From Sorangium aterium (GTDB taxonomy: Bacteria > Myxococcota_A > Polyangia > Polyangiales > Polyangiaceae), in contig NZ_JAQNDK010000006.1 in the NCBI RefSeq assembly GCF_028368935.1, positions 851,501 through 915,500 of the forward strand: 64,000 nucleotides of DNA, in the 5' to 3' direction. The position numbers and the translations under genes were made by a program. The number at the start of each line of letters is the position of its first letter. Positions within the stretch are counted from its first letter, which is position 1. Below, piece after piece: positions 16,905 to 24,790 of the stretch. Below the pieces are notes generated by a model, which saw nothing but the letters and a program-made list of their open reading frames with translations, searched no databases and had not been told where the DNA came from.

Positions 16905-17290
16905 ATGCACCTTCGTCTCGCTCCTGCTCTGGCCCTCGCTGTTGCGCTCCATGGTTTTGGGTGTTCGGACGCTGGCACCGGCGGCCCCGGCGGCGCCCAG
17001 GCCGGCTCCGGCGGCGGGGGCGCGGGCGCGGGGGGGCGATGGCGGGAACGAGCCCGGCGAGATCGCCGGCGTCGGTGGGGGGAGCGGGCTCTCGACCGAT
17101 GTGAGCGTCATCATCACGGCCGACCCGGGACGGGCGCCACGCTCGAAGCGGTGGGAGAGTCCTCCGTGCGCGGCAAGTACACCCTCACGCGCGCGGACTT
17201 GGCGGCGAGCGTCGAAAGGCAGCCTGAACTCCTGCCAATCGGGTCCCACGGTGAGCGCCCGCGAGGGCAGCGTCGACCTCAGGCAGCTGG
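16905..17290 (+). pseudogene. Frameshifted glycine-rich lipoprotein remnant
   Basis: ATG 16905 opens a lipoprotein signal, MHLRLAPALALAVALHGFGC, then a Gly-rich linker typical of secreted myxobacterial lipoproteins. At the G-run near 17030-17036 the sensible frame shifts to one reading GGNEPGEIAGVGGGSGLSTD and VSVIITADPG. Near 17125 it shifts back to TLEAVGESSVRGKYTLTRAD. The tail runs into the 3' end of the convergent gene at 17279. Two frame changes beside homopolymers could be sequencing errors or decay. I do not recognise the mature domain. Confidence 0.4.
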
Positions 17291-19114
17291 GGTGAAGGCG
17301 ACGGTGAGCGTGTAGGGGCCGCTGTTGATCGACGTGTAGGTGTCGACGATGATGAACAGGGGCTCGCCGCCGGTGACATCGATCACGAGCGTCTCGTCAT
17401 GACCGCGGCCTTCGTCGTCGACGCACGCGAGCTCGGAGCCGACGTCCGCGCAGCTCTCGCGCAGGTAGAGGCCCAGGTCGGTCGCGGCGGACAGCGTCAG
17501 CGTGAGCGTGCCGTCGCTCGGCGGCGTGAACCTGTGGATCGTCTCCGGCGCGTCCCATCCGAGGCAGCTGCCCTCGAACTCCGAGGTGCCGGTCGCCGTG
17601 TTGCCCGTGTTCTCGCCGATCACGAGATCGGCCGCGTTCTCGCACAGCACGTCGCGCTCGTAGGTGCACGTGGCGGAGCAGCCATCGCCGCTCGTGGTGT
17701 TGCCGTCGTCGCACTGCTCGGCCGAGCCGACGGCCCCGTCGCCGCAGACGATCGGCGTGAAGCTGACGTTCAGCGTGTAGGGACCGGCCTCCCCCGGCTC
17801 ATGGGAGTCGACGACGATCGGCACGGTCTGGCCGTCGCTCACGTAGATCTCGATCCGCTCTTCGTCGGGCGAGCCATCGTCGGGGTAGTTCTCGTCGGAG
17901 CAGTCGATCTCGGAGAGCATGTCTGCGCACGAGCTACGGGCGTAGACGCTATGATCGGTCGGCGACTCGAGCTCGACCACGAGCGTGCCCGACTGCCCGG
18001 CGGGCGGCGTGAACAGGTGGATCTCTTCCGGTCCGTGCCCCGCGTTGCCGAGGAAGCAGGTCCCTTCCAGCCCGCTCGTGCCCCCCGACGTGTCGCCGTG
18101 GATCGTCGTCGAGACGATGGGTGTGGCGCTCGCGCAGGCGGCCTCGGCGATCGGGGCGCAGGTCGCGGCGCAGTCGGTGTCCGCGCAGTCGTAGGACCCG
18201 TCCCGGTCGTCGTCCTCGTAGTTCGCGCAGTCCGTCTCGCCTAGCGTGCAGCCGCCGCTCAGGGTGTCGCACACGCCGAGCGAGGGGCACTGCGCGTTCG
18301 AGGTGCACCTCGGGACGCAGGCCCGGATGCCGCCGCCGATGTCCTCGCAGGCATAACCGTCGCGGCACTCCGACGATGCGCTGCAGAGCGCCAGGCACGC
18401 GCCCACGCCATCGAAGAGATCAACACAGACCCCGCCGTCGCACTCTCCGCCCGGCGTTGGCTCGGCCGCGGGCTCACACAGGTTCGAGCAGAGCCCGGAC
18501 GGGTATCCAAGTTCCTCCTCGGAGAGGCAGATGTCCCCGGTGCACTCATCGTCCGTCGCGCAGGCCTCGTACAGCGCGCCCGCCGGCCCGCCGCCGCCGG
18601 TGCCGGTGCCGGTCGGCTCGGCGCCGCCGCCCCCGCCCGTGCCGGTGGGCTCGGCGCCGCCGCTCCCGCCCGTGCCGGTCGGCTCGGCGCCACCGCCGCC
18701 GCCGGTCGGCTCGGCGCCACCGCCTCCGCCGGTGGGCTCGGCGCCGCCGCCGCCGCCGGTGGGCTCGGCGCCGCCGCCGCCGCCGGTGGGCTCGGCGCCG
18801 CCGCCGCCGGTGGGCTCGGCGCCGCCGCCGCCGCCGGTGGGCTCGGCGCCGCCGCCGCCGCCGGTGGGCTCGGCGCCGCCGCCGCCGCCGGTGGGCTCGG
18901 CGCCGCCGCCGCCGCCGGTGCCGGTGGGCTCGGCGCCGCCGCCCCCGCCCCCGCCGGTGCCAGTTCCGGTGCTCGTGGCGTCGACGCCGCCGGCGCCACC
19001 AGCGCCCCCGGAGCCGCCATTGCCGCCGGCGCCGCCCTGGCCGTCATCGTCTCCGCATCCCGCGGCTGCCGACAGCGCCAGCACGAAAAGACCTGCAACG
19101 AGTCGTACGTTCAT
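17279..19114 (-). CDS. Large Cys-rich secreted lipoprotein with AEPTG minisatellite and DUF4215-like repeat
   Basis: 611 aa from ATG 19114: MNVRLVAGLFVLALSAAAGC is a lipoprotein signal with its lipobox Cys at residue 20. Residues about 45-180 are a tandem array of AEPTGGGGG units. A Cys-rich region (about 185-330) contains EGF/disulfide-knot-like segments such as CTSNAQCPSLGVCDTL. Two prepeptidase C-terminal (PPC)-like beta domains follow, each ending with PYTLxVxFTP. Between them lies CGDGAVGSAEQCDDGNTTSGDG, the DUF4215/myxococcus Cys-rich repeat. It is probably anchored in the outer membrane and displayed outside. Ligand unknown; related proteins are often adhesins or protease-associated. 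Single gene, no operon partner. Confidence 0.85.
   Translation of the reverse strand: MNVRLVAGLFVLALSAAAGCGDDDGQGGAGGNGGSGGAGGAGGVDATSTGTGTGGGGGGGAEPTGTGGGGGAEPTGGGGGAEPTGGGGGAEPTGGGGGAEPTGGGGAEPTGGGGGAEPTGGGGGAEPTGGGGGAEPTGGGGGAEPTGTGGSGGAEPTGTGGGGGAEPTGTGTGGGGPAGALYEACATDDECTGDICLSEEELGYPSGLCSNLCEPAAEPTPGGECDGGVCVDLFDGVGACLALCSASSECRDGYACEDIGGGIRACVPRCTSNAQCPSLGVCDTLSGGCTLGETDCANYEDDDRDGSYDCADTDCAATCAPIAEAACASATPIVSTTIHGDTSGGTSGLEGTCFLGNAGHGPEEIHLFTPPAGQSGTLVVELESPTDHSVYARSSCADMLSEIDCSDENYPDDGSPDEERIEIYVSDGQTVPIVVDSHEPGEAGPYTLNVSFTPIVCGDGAVGSAEQCDDGNTTSGDGCSATCTYERDVLCENAADLVIGENTGNTATGTSEFEGSCLGWDAPETIHRFTPPSDGTLTLTLSAATDLGLYLRESCADVGSELACVDDEGRGHDETLVIDVTGGEPLFIIVDTYTSINSGPYTLTVAFTPAA
18600..18960 (-). 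repeat. 27-bp coding minisatellite (AEPTGGGGG)
   Basis: Twelve AEPTG units lie in a row inside the lipoprotein, most separated by four or five glycines; one unit is one residue shorter and the outer units carry TGT insertions. The central units are near identical at DNA level, so slippage could change the linker length without breaking the frame. Confidence 0.85.
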
Positions 19115-19233
19115 CCACCTGCTCCAACGCATGAGAGAGTTGTCGTGACGCGAGGTGTGCCTCACCCCACGGCGCAGCGTGATGCCATCTTCGGCGCCAC
19201 CGCTCCGCCTGCCAACCCCCCTTTCATGGGGGG

Positions 19234-19263
19234 CGCCTGCCCCGGCGCGCGCCGGGGCAGGCG
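19234..19263. repeat. Perfect 30-bp GC palindrome
   Basis: CGCCTGCCCCGGCG is followed directly by CG and its exact reverse complement. This gives an uninterrupted stem with no T-tract. It stands alone 120 bp upstream of the lipoprotein start (minus strand). It could be a cruciform, a bidirectional terminator or a repeat-element stem. The rest of 19115-19591 holds no gene I can support. Confidence 0.7.
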
Positions 19264-19591
19264 GTCGCCGGACCCAGCCGGGGCTGCGCATCGCCGGGAG
19301 AATCCGCGCGCGGAGCACACAATGCGCCCGGATCGTCTGCGGGGAGGGCTGCTTTTCCTTCATCCAACGTCTCGGGCTCGCCCTCCGACAATACACCCAT
19401 GAGGGTCGTTGTCTCAGGCACATTGGCACGGAGGGCTCCACCGCCGGCGGCGGTGACCTCCTGGGATAGCTCGTGTCGATCAGGAAGCTCGTATCCGAAA
19501 AGCCTGCCGCGAATCCCTGGGCGAACGCAGGAGCGGGATCCGAGTCGAGCGGCCAGGCGCGTGGCCCCGTGCGCCGTCGCATGAGGGCCCT

Positions 19592-19853
19592 GATCTTCAT
19601 GGGCGCTGCCTCCAGGTGCGCCTCCTGGCGACGGTCACCCACACTCTTCCAGGTGAACGCGTGACCAGAACTTTATTTGGTTTTACCTATATGTGAGCGC
19701 TCACATTTCATTTAACATGCCGTCGCTCGGAGCGCATCGAGAAGGGAGGCCGATATCCGTTTCTCACCCCGAAGGAAATTTATGATCAAAAGAGTCACGG
19801 GCGCAGCGCTGCTCGCCGTGCTCGCCGCGGGGCCCCTGACGCTGGCCGCGTGC
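19592..19853 (+). repeat. 262-bp duplication, copy A (promoter, operator and signal peptide)
   Basis: This segment matches 21522-21783 without a single insertion or deletion (constant offset 1930 bases), with scattered substitutions. It contains the upstream region, the palindromic operator, the leader and the first 24 codons of a sugar-binding lipoprotein gene. Similarity ends at the lipobox cysteine codon. Confidence 0.85.
19692..19705. promoter_or_regulatory. LacI/GalR-type operator, variant (copy A)
   Basis: TGTGAGCGCTCACA is a perfect 14-bp palindrome, 77 bases before ATG 19782. Compared with the functional-looking copy at 21622 it has two compensating changes (A to G and T to C) that keep the dyad. 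Confidence 0.7.
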
Positions 19854-19904
19854 CGAATCCCGGCGCCAGCTGGTCGTGCCCCCGCGCACGTCACCAGCTC
19901 CTGA
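19782..19904 (+). pseudogene. Decapitated sugar-binding lipoprotein: signal peptide only
   Basis: ATG 19782 with the GAAGGAAATTT leader encodes MIKRVTGAALLAVLAAG, then PLTLAAC, nearly the same signal peptide and lipobox as the binding protein at 21712. After the Cys the sequence is unrelated and stops at 19902-19904 (40 codons in all). It may still be transcribed from its own operator. It is the scar of a partial gene duplication. Confidence 0.75.
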
Positions 19905-20019
19905 TCGAGCTGCCGCCAGAAGAACTTGCCGTCGACGGTCGTGGCGCAGAGCCTCCCGGTGAAGCCGACCACCGTTGGTGCAATGACTATTGCAGCGACA
20001 ATTGCAATGACGCATCAAA

Positions 20020-20802
20020 TCAAAGCAGCGCACGATCGAGGTGCACATATCCTCCATCCACATGAATGAGCTGCCCGGTGATGTGCGAGGACTTTTGTGA
20101 AAGCAAAAAAACTGCCATCGCGGCAATTTCTTCCTTTGTAGTCATCCGTTTTCCTAATGGAATTTTTTCATTTATCAGATTCAATTTTTCCTCCGGGTCA
20201 GGAAAGGTCTTGATCCAGGCGTCATATGCCGGGGTATAACATTCCGCAACAATCACAGCGTTTGCCCGAACCTGGTAGGGCAGAAGCTCCACCGCCCATT
20301 CGCGCGTGAGCGCGTTCCGCCCTCCGTTGGAGGCCGCATATGCGGAGGTGTTGCCTTGACCCGTTTCGGCTGTCTTCGATGAGATGTTGACGATTGAACC
20401 TTTGTTGCGAATCAATTCCGACAATGAATAGTGCGTCATCAGATAATAATGAATCAAATTTCTATGAAGCGAGGCGACGAATTTGTCATAGTTCCCCGAA
20501 GCCAGGCCCACGCCATCATTTACACCTGCATTGTTGACAAGCGCGTCAATTCTCTCGAATTTCGAGATCGTTTCTTCAACGGCCCGCCTGCATGCGTCAT
20601 TTGACGTAAGCTCGGCAGTCACGTGTCCGCATTTAGACCCTTGTGAAACGATCGATTGACATAGCCTCAAATTATCGATTTCATCACGTCCAATGATCAC
20701 CGGGATGGCTTTCTCCTCTGCAAGCGCTCGTACGATACCTTCTCCGATACCTCTAGCGCCCCCGGTGACCATGACGACTTTGTTCTCTAATCCCAGATGC
20801 AT
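20020..20802 (-). CDS. Short-chain dehydrogenase/reductase, AT-richer than its surroundings
   Basis: 260 aa from ATG 20802, with AGGATA just before it. The Rossmann signature TGGARGIG is near the N-terminus; NNAG follows in the middle and the C-terminus has the usual THITGQLIHVDGG-like ending (ITGQLIHVDGGY). The overall layout resembles sugar (for example L-fucose-type) dehydrogenases and FabG-like SDRs. The catalytic Ser is present (IVNISS), as is Tyr, but the YxxxK lysine is replaced: the sequence reads YAASN, codon AAC. Without this Lys normal SDR hydride transfer would be impaired. Codon use is much more A/T-rich than the neighbours, so recent transfer is likely. It lies between the two copies of the 262-bp duplication. 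Confidence 0.85.
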   Translation of the reverse strand: MHLGLENKVVMVTGGARGIGEGIVRALAEEKAIPVIIGRDEIDNLRLCQSIVSQGSKCGHVTAELTSNDACRRAVEETISKFERIDALVNNAGVNDGVGLASGNYDKFVASLHRNLIHYYLMTHYSLSELIRNKGSIVNISSKTAETGQGNTSAYAASNGGRNALTREWAVELLPYQVRANAVIVAECYTPAYDAWIKTFPDPEEKLNLINEKIPLGKRMTTKEEIAAMAVFLLSQKSSHITGQLIHVDGGYVHLDRALL

Positions 20803-20844
20803 ATTATCCTGTCGTGAGGTTATGAGTTTTTTGCTACAGTATCC

Positions 20845-21324
20845 AAGAGATACGTCGAGGAGGTCGCCGCCATCCACGGCGAGGTGATCGTCCACCACCG
20901 CGACGTCCTCGGCTTCCGCCCGCCGAGGAGCGACGAGGCCCTCCCCGACAACGGCGGCGACGGCCGCTTCGACGTCTACCTCGTCGACCTCGCCGGCAAC
21001 ACCCGGACGCCCGCGGGGGCGAGCTCGCCCTCGGCGCCCGGCTCGACCCTCACGATCGCGGTCGCGCCCACGCTCGCCTGGACTGCGCGGCCGCCGGGGT
21101 CGTGGAGCCGCACCGGCGAGAGCGCGCCGCCCGACGCGCCCAGCGCTGTGCCGGCCCGAGCCGCTCGACGGCGCCGCGGCGCCGCGGCGCCCGCCGTCCA
21201 TGAACGATGGCGTCCTCGCCGGTCCGCTCGCGACCGGGCGCGGGCTGGCGAAGGCGCCGCCGGTCCCGGCGGCCGCGAGGAGGAGCGCCGCCGAGGCGAG
21301 CACGATCGATGGCTTGCGTCGCAT
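20845..21324. pseudogene. Scrambled fragments of a secreted (MXAN_6640-like) metalloprotease
   Basis: Three pieces seem to come from one gene family. On the minus strand from 21324, MRRKPSIVLASAALLLAAAG is a signal peptide. Also minus, about 21150-20990, SPVRLHDPGGRAVQASVGAT and a following GELAPAGVRVLPA resemble a C-terminal beta domain. On the plus strand at 20845-20995, VLGFRPPRSDEALPDNGGD followed by RFDVYLVDLAG matches the segment before the active site of such proteases. The zinc-binding HExxH motif is missing. The opposite orientation of the middle piece implies an inversion. The family assignment is from memory of the motif and is tentative. Confidence 0.4.
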
Positions 21325-21521
21325 CGCTCTCCTGGATCTACTGGACCGCGCGGCGTCCTACCAGCGCCGCACCGGTGCGGCGCTCGGACGGGAGAGCTAC
21401 AGGCGGCCAGTCGGCGCTCCGACGAGGACGAGAGATATACAGACCGCCGAGGCGCCGAGGACGCCGCGAGAAGCGAACTCCCTGTGCTATCTCGGTGCCT
21501 CGGCGGCTTCACTCTTCCCAC

Positions 21522-21783
21522 GATCTGCATGGGTGCTGCCTCCCGGTGCGCCTGGCGGCGACGGTCACCCACATTCTTCCAGGTGAACATGCGACGAGCT
21601 TTTTGTCTGGTTTCCTTGTTGTGTGAACGTTCACACGTGGTTTATCATCACCTGCACTCGGGCGCTTCGAAAAGGAGGGCCGATGTCCGTTTCTCACCTC
21701 GGAGGAAATTTATGATCAAGAGAGTCACGGGCGCGGCGCTGCTCGCCGTGCTGGCCGCAGGGTCCCAGACGCTGGTCGCGTGC
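21522..21783 (+). repeat. 262-bp duplication, copy B (intact operon promoter)
   Basis: Ungapped partner of 19592-19853. This copy is continuous with the full ABC transporter operon, so it is probably the parent or the surviving functional copy. Confidence 0.85.
21622..21635. promoter_or_regulatory. LacI/GalR-type operator of the alpha-xyloside operon
   Basis: TGTGAACGTTCACA, a perfect palindrome with the central CG typical of LacI/GalR-family sites, 77 bases upstream of the binding-protein ATG. The identical 14-mer occurs at 49221 before a GH43 gene. Confidence 0.75.
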
Positions 21784-22998
21784 GGTCGCAGCGACAACGG
21801 CGAGCCCGGCGGCAAGGAGCTGCGGGTCTGGCACTACGAGGCTCCCGAGAGCGGCATGGGCGTGGCCTGGAACGAGGCCATCAAGGAGTTCGAGGCCACC
21901 CATCCGGGCGTGAAGGTCAAGCTCGAGTTGAAGGGCTTCGAGCAGATCCAGAAGACCGCGCCCATGATCGTGAACTCCAACAGCGCCCCCGACGTCATGG
22001 AGTACAACAAGGGTAACGCGACCGCCGGGCTGCTGTCCAAGCAGGGCCTGCTCGAGGAGATCACCCCCGAGGTCAAGAAGCGCGGCTGGGACAAGCTGCT
22101 CAGCCCGAGCGTGCAGGTCGTCGCCAAGTACGACGACAAGGGCATCATGGGCGGCGACAAGTGGTACGGGGTGCCCACCTACGCCGAGTACCTGCAGGTC
22201 TACTACAACAAGGACCTGTTCAAGAAGCACGATGTCCAGGTCCCGACCACGTTCGACGAGTTCACCAAGGTGTTGGACGCGTTCGTCGCCAAGGGCATCA
22301 CGCCGCTCGCCAACGGCGGCGCCGAGTACATGGCGCAGCAGTACGTCTACCAGCTCGCGCTGGACAAGGCCGACGAGCCGTGGGTGAACGCGTTCCAGCG
22401 CTACACCGGCAAGACCGACTTCACCGACCCGGCATGGACGTACGCGGCGACCACGTTCGCCGACTGGGTGACGAAGGGTTACATCGCCAAGAGCTCGGTC
22501 AGCACCAAGGGCGAGGACGCCGGCGTGGCGTTCATGAGCGGCAAGTTCCCGATGATGTTCTCCGGGAACTGGTGGTTCGGGCGCGTGGCCAAGGAGGCCA
22601 AATTCGACTGGGATACCTTCGTGTGGCCCGGCGCCAAGATGACCCTCGGATCGGGCGGCAACCTGTGGGTCGTCCCGAAGGGATCGAAGAACAAGCAGCT
22701 CGCCTACGACTTCATCGACATCACGCTGCAGAAGAAGATCCAGAACATCCTCGGCAACGCGGGCGGCGTCCCGGTGGCGGCCGACAGCTCGGCCATCACC
22801 GAGCCCAGGGCCAAGAAGCTCGTCGACGGCTTCAATACCTTCGCCCAGTCGAACGGCCTGGCGTACTACCCGGACTGGCCGGCCCCGGGCTTCTACGATC
22901 AGTGGGTCTCGCAGACCCAGAAGCTCATGAACGGCGATTCGCCGCAGTCGGTGCTCAGCGGCCTCCAGAAGACCTACGACAGCGGCCTGCCCAAGTGA
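21712..22998 (+). CDS. Sugar ABC transporter substrate-binding lipoprotein
   Basis: 428 aa from ATG 21712 behind CGGAGGAAATTT. The signal peptide ends in LVAC (Cys 24). The mature part is a family-1 solute-binding protein (cluster B/D): LRVWHYEAPESG, then FEATHPGVKVKLE, a SAPDVMEYNKGN segment and WYGVPTYAEYLQVYYNKDLF. It binds oligosaccharides outside the membrane and hands them to the permeases encoded next; the GTGA overlap with the permease start at 22995 indicates coupling. The GH31 enzyme at the operon end suggests xyloside or xyloglucan-fragment cargo. No ATP-binding subunit is in the operon, so a shared MsiK/MalK-type ATPase encoded elsewhere is expected, as in actinobacteria. Confidence 0.93.
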   Translation: MIKRVTGAALLAVLAAGSQTLVACGRSDNGEPGGKELRVWHYEAPESGMGVAWNEAIKEFEATHPGVKVKLELKGFEQIQKTAPMIVNSNSAPDVMEYNKGNATAGLLSKQGLLEEITPEVKKRGWDKLLSPSVQVVAKYDDKGIMGGDKWYGVPTYAEYLQVYYNKDLFKKHDVQVPTTFDEFTKVLDAFVAKGITPLANGGAEYMAQQYVYQLALDKADEPWVNAFQRYTGKTDFTDPAWTYAATTFADWVTKGYIAKSSVSTKGEDAGVAFMSGKFPMMFSGNWWFGRVAKEAKFDWDTFVWPGAKMTLGSGGNLWVVPKGSKNKQLAYDFIDITLQKKIQNILGNAGGVPVAADSSAITEPRAKKLVDGFNTFAQSNGLAYYPDWPAPGFYDQWVSQTQKLMNGDSPQSVLSGLQKTYDSGLPK

Positions 22999-23906
22999 CG
23001 ACAGGCAGCTCGACAGGGCGTCACCGGCTCGCCTACCTGCCCTACCTGATCCCCGGGCTGCTGCTGTTCACCGGGGTCATCGGGGTGCCGTTCCTGATGA
23101 ACACCGGGACCAGCTTCACCGAGTGGGCCGGCGTCGGCACCCCGACGTGGGTGGGGCTGGACAACTACCGGGAGCTGGCGACGGACGGCGAGTTCTGGGC
23201 GTCGTTCCGGCACAACGCGCTGGTCATCGTCGGGATGGCGATCCTCCCGACGATGATCGGGCTCGTGCTGGCCTCCGTCCTGACCGACCTGATCGACCGG
23301 CACTTCGGCCCGCGCGCCGCCAGCGCCCTGCGCGCCTGCATCTACCTGCCGCAGGTCCTGCCGATCGTCATCGCGGGCATCGTGTGGAGCTGGCTGCTGG
23401 CCCCCGAGAACGGCGCGGTGAACGTCCTGCTGGGCGCGATCGGGCTCGGCTCGCTCGCGCACGACTGGCTCGGCGATCCCGCCACCGCGCTGTGGAGCGT
23501 CATGGGGGTCATGGTCTGGATCCAGATCGGATTCCCCCTCGTGATCTTCATGTCCGGGCTGCAGCGCGTGGACCCCTCGCTGTACGAGGCGGCCGAGATC
23601 GACGGGGCCTCGTGGGCGCAGCGCTTCTGGTACGTCACGATCCCGCAGATCAGGCCCGAGATCTTCGTGGTGCTGCTGTGGACGACGATCGCGGCGCTCA
23701 AGGCATTCCCGCACATCTTCGTGCTCACCAGGGGCGGCCCGGGAGGCGCGACCAACGTGCCGTCCTACTACTCCTACGTCCATTTCTTCGAGAAGACCGA
23801 CGTCGGCTACGGCTCGGCGATCGCCACCGTGCTGACGCTGACCGTCATCGCGCTCACCATCGTCTTCCTGCGGCTGCAGGGCCGTGAGCTGGGGGAGGAG
23901 CGATGA
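22995..23906 (+). CDS. Sugar ABC transporter permease 1 (MalF/UgpA-like)
   Basis: 303 aa from GTG 22995, which overlaps the binding-protein stop. Six transmembrane helices can be counted, beginning with LAYLPYLIPGLLLFTGVIGV. The cytoplasmic EAA loop, YEAAEIDGASWAQRFWYVTI, contacts the ATPase. GGPGGAT.V and YY..F near the end are typical of MalF-type permeases. It overlaps the next permease by four bases (ATGA), so the two subunits are made together as a heterodimer in the inner membrane. Confidence 0.93.
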   Translation: MTTGSSTGRHRLAYLPYLIPGLLLFTGVIGVPFLMNTGTSFTEWAGVGTPTWVGLDNYRELATDGEFWASFRHNALVIVGMAILPTMIGLVLASVLTDLIDRHFGPRAASALRACIYLPQVLPIVIAGIVWSWLLAPENGAVNVLLGAIGLGSLAHDWLGDPATALWSVMGVMVWIQIGFPLVIFMSGLQRVDPSLYEAAEIDGASWAQRFWYVTIPQIRPEIFVVLLWTTIAALKAFPHIFVLTRGGPGGATNVPSYYSYVHFFEKTDVGYGSAIATVLTLTVIALTIVFLRLQGRELGEER

Positions 23907-24790
23907 CCACGACGCTGGCCCAAAGCCCGGTGAGCGCACCCGCGCGGAGCCGGCCGCGGCGGCGCCGCCGGGGTCCGTCGGCCTACGCGGTGCTGGTGGC
24001 GCTGGCCGCGCTGGCCGGGATCATGCTGATCCCCTTCGCCGTGGTGGTCTTCAACGCGCTGAAGACGCCGGCGGAGTACACCGCCAACGGCCCGCTCGCC
24101 CCGCCGGAGGGCCTTCATCTCGAGGGGATCAGGGATTTCTGGGAGCGCGTCGGCTTCGGCCACGTCCTGCTCAACAGCCTGCTCATCAGCGGCTCGGTGG
24201 CCGTGCTGGCGGTCCTCTTGTCGGTGCTGAACGCCTACGCGCTGGGCATCGGCCGGATCAAGGGCCGGATGTGGGTGCTGGTCCTGCTGCTGATGGCCAA
24301 CACCCTGCCGCAGGAGTCGCTGGTCTACCCGCTGTACTACCTGGCCAACCAGCTCGGGCTCTACGATACCCGGGTCAGCGTCATCATCGTGTTCACCGTC
24401 ATCCAGAGCGCGTTCGGCACCTACCTGCTGTCGTCGGTGATGTCGGCGTTCCCCCGGCCGCTGCTGGATGCGGCGCGGATAGACGGCGCCAATCGGTGGC
24501 AGATCCTGTGGCGGGTGGTCGTGCCGGTCGTGCGGCCCACGCTGGTGGTGATGCTCGTCTTCTTCTTCATCTGGACCTGGAACGAGTTCCTGATCCCCCT
24601 CATCTTCCTCATCTCCAACGACAACCAGACGGTCTCGGTCGCGCTCGGCGTGCTGCAGGGGCAGCGGCTGATGGACGCCACCATGTCCAGCGCCGCCGCG
24701 CTGCTCGGCCTGCTGCCGACCGTCGTCTTCTACCTCATCTTCCAGCGCACGCTATCGCGCGGACTCACGGCAGGAGCGATCAAAGAATGA
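23903..24790 (+). CDS. Sugar ABC transporter permease 2 (MalG/UgpE-like)
   Basis: 295 aa. An arginine-rich cytoplasmic N-terminus (SRPRRRRRG) precedes six transmembrane helices starting at AYAVLVALAALAGIMLIP. The EAA loop reads LLDAARIDGANRWQILWRVV, with the family's usual A/D replacement. The C-terminus FQRTLSRGLTAGAIKE is the conserved MalG-type ending. The stop overlaps the GH31 start (ATGA). Its partner is the permease just upstream. Confidence 0.93.
   Translation: MTTTLAQSPVSAPARSRPRRRRRGPSAYAVLVALAALAGIMLIPFAVVVFNALKTPAEYTANGPLAPPEGLHLEGIRDFWERVGFGHVLLNSLLISGSVAVLAVLLSVLNAYALGIGRIKGRMWVLVLLLMANTLPQESLVYPLYYLANQLGLYDTRVSVIIVFTVIQSAFGTYLLSSVMSAFPRPLLDAARIDGANRWQILWRVVVPVVRPTLVVMLVFFFIWTWNEFLIPLIFLISNDNQTVSVALGVLQGQRLMDATMSSAAALLGLLPTVVFYLIFQRTLSRGLTAGAIKE

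Noticed and set aside
19712-19972. Minus-strand 86-codon frame over the duplication (contains TTVDGKFFWRQLD)
   Set aside because: It overlaps the operator and signal-peptide copy, has no ribosome site, and the short WRQLD-like stretch is not enough to support a gene.
20884-22998. Binding protein starting far upstream at 20884
   Set aside because: The upstream part reads through protease fragments and the promoter duplication. The signal peptide and ribosome site fix the start at 21712.
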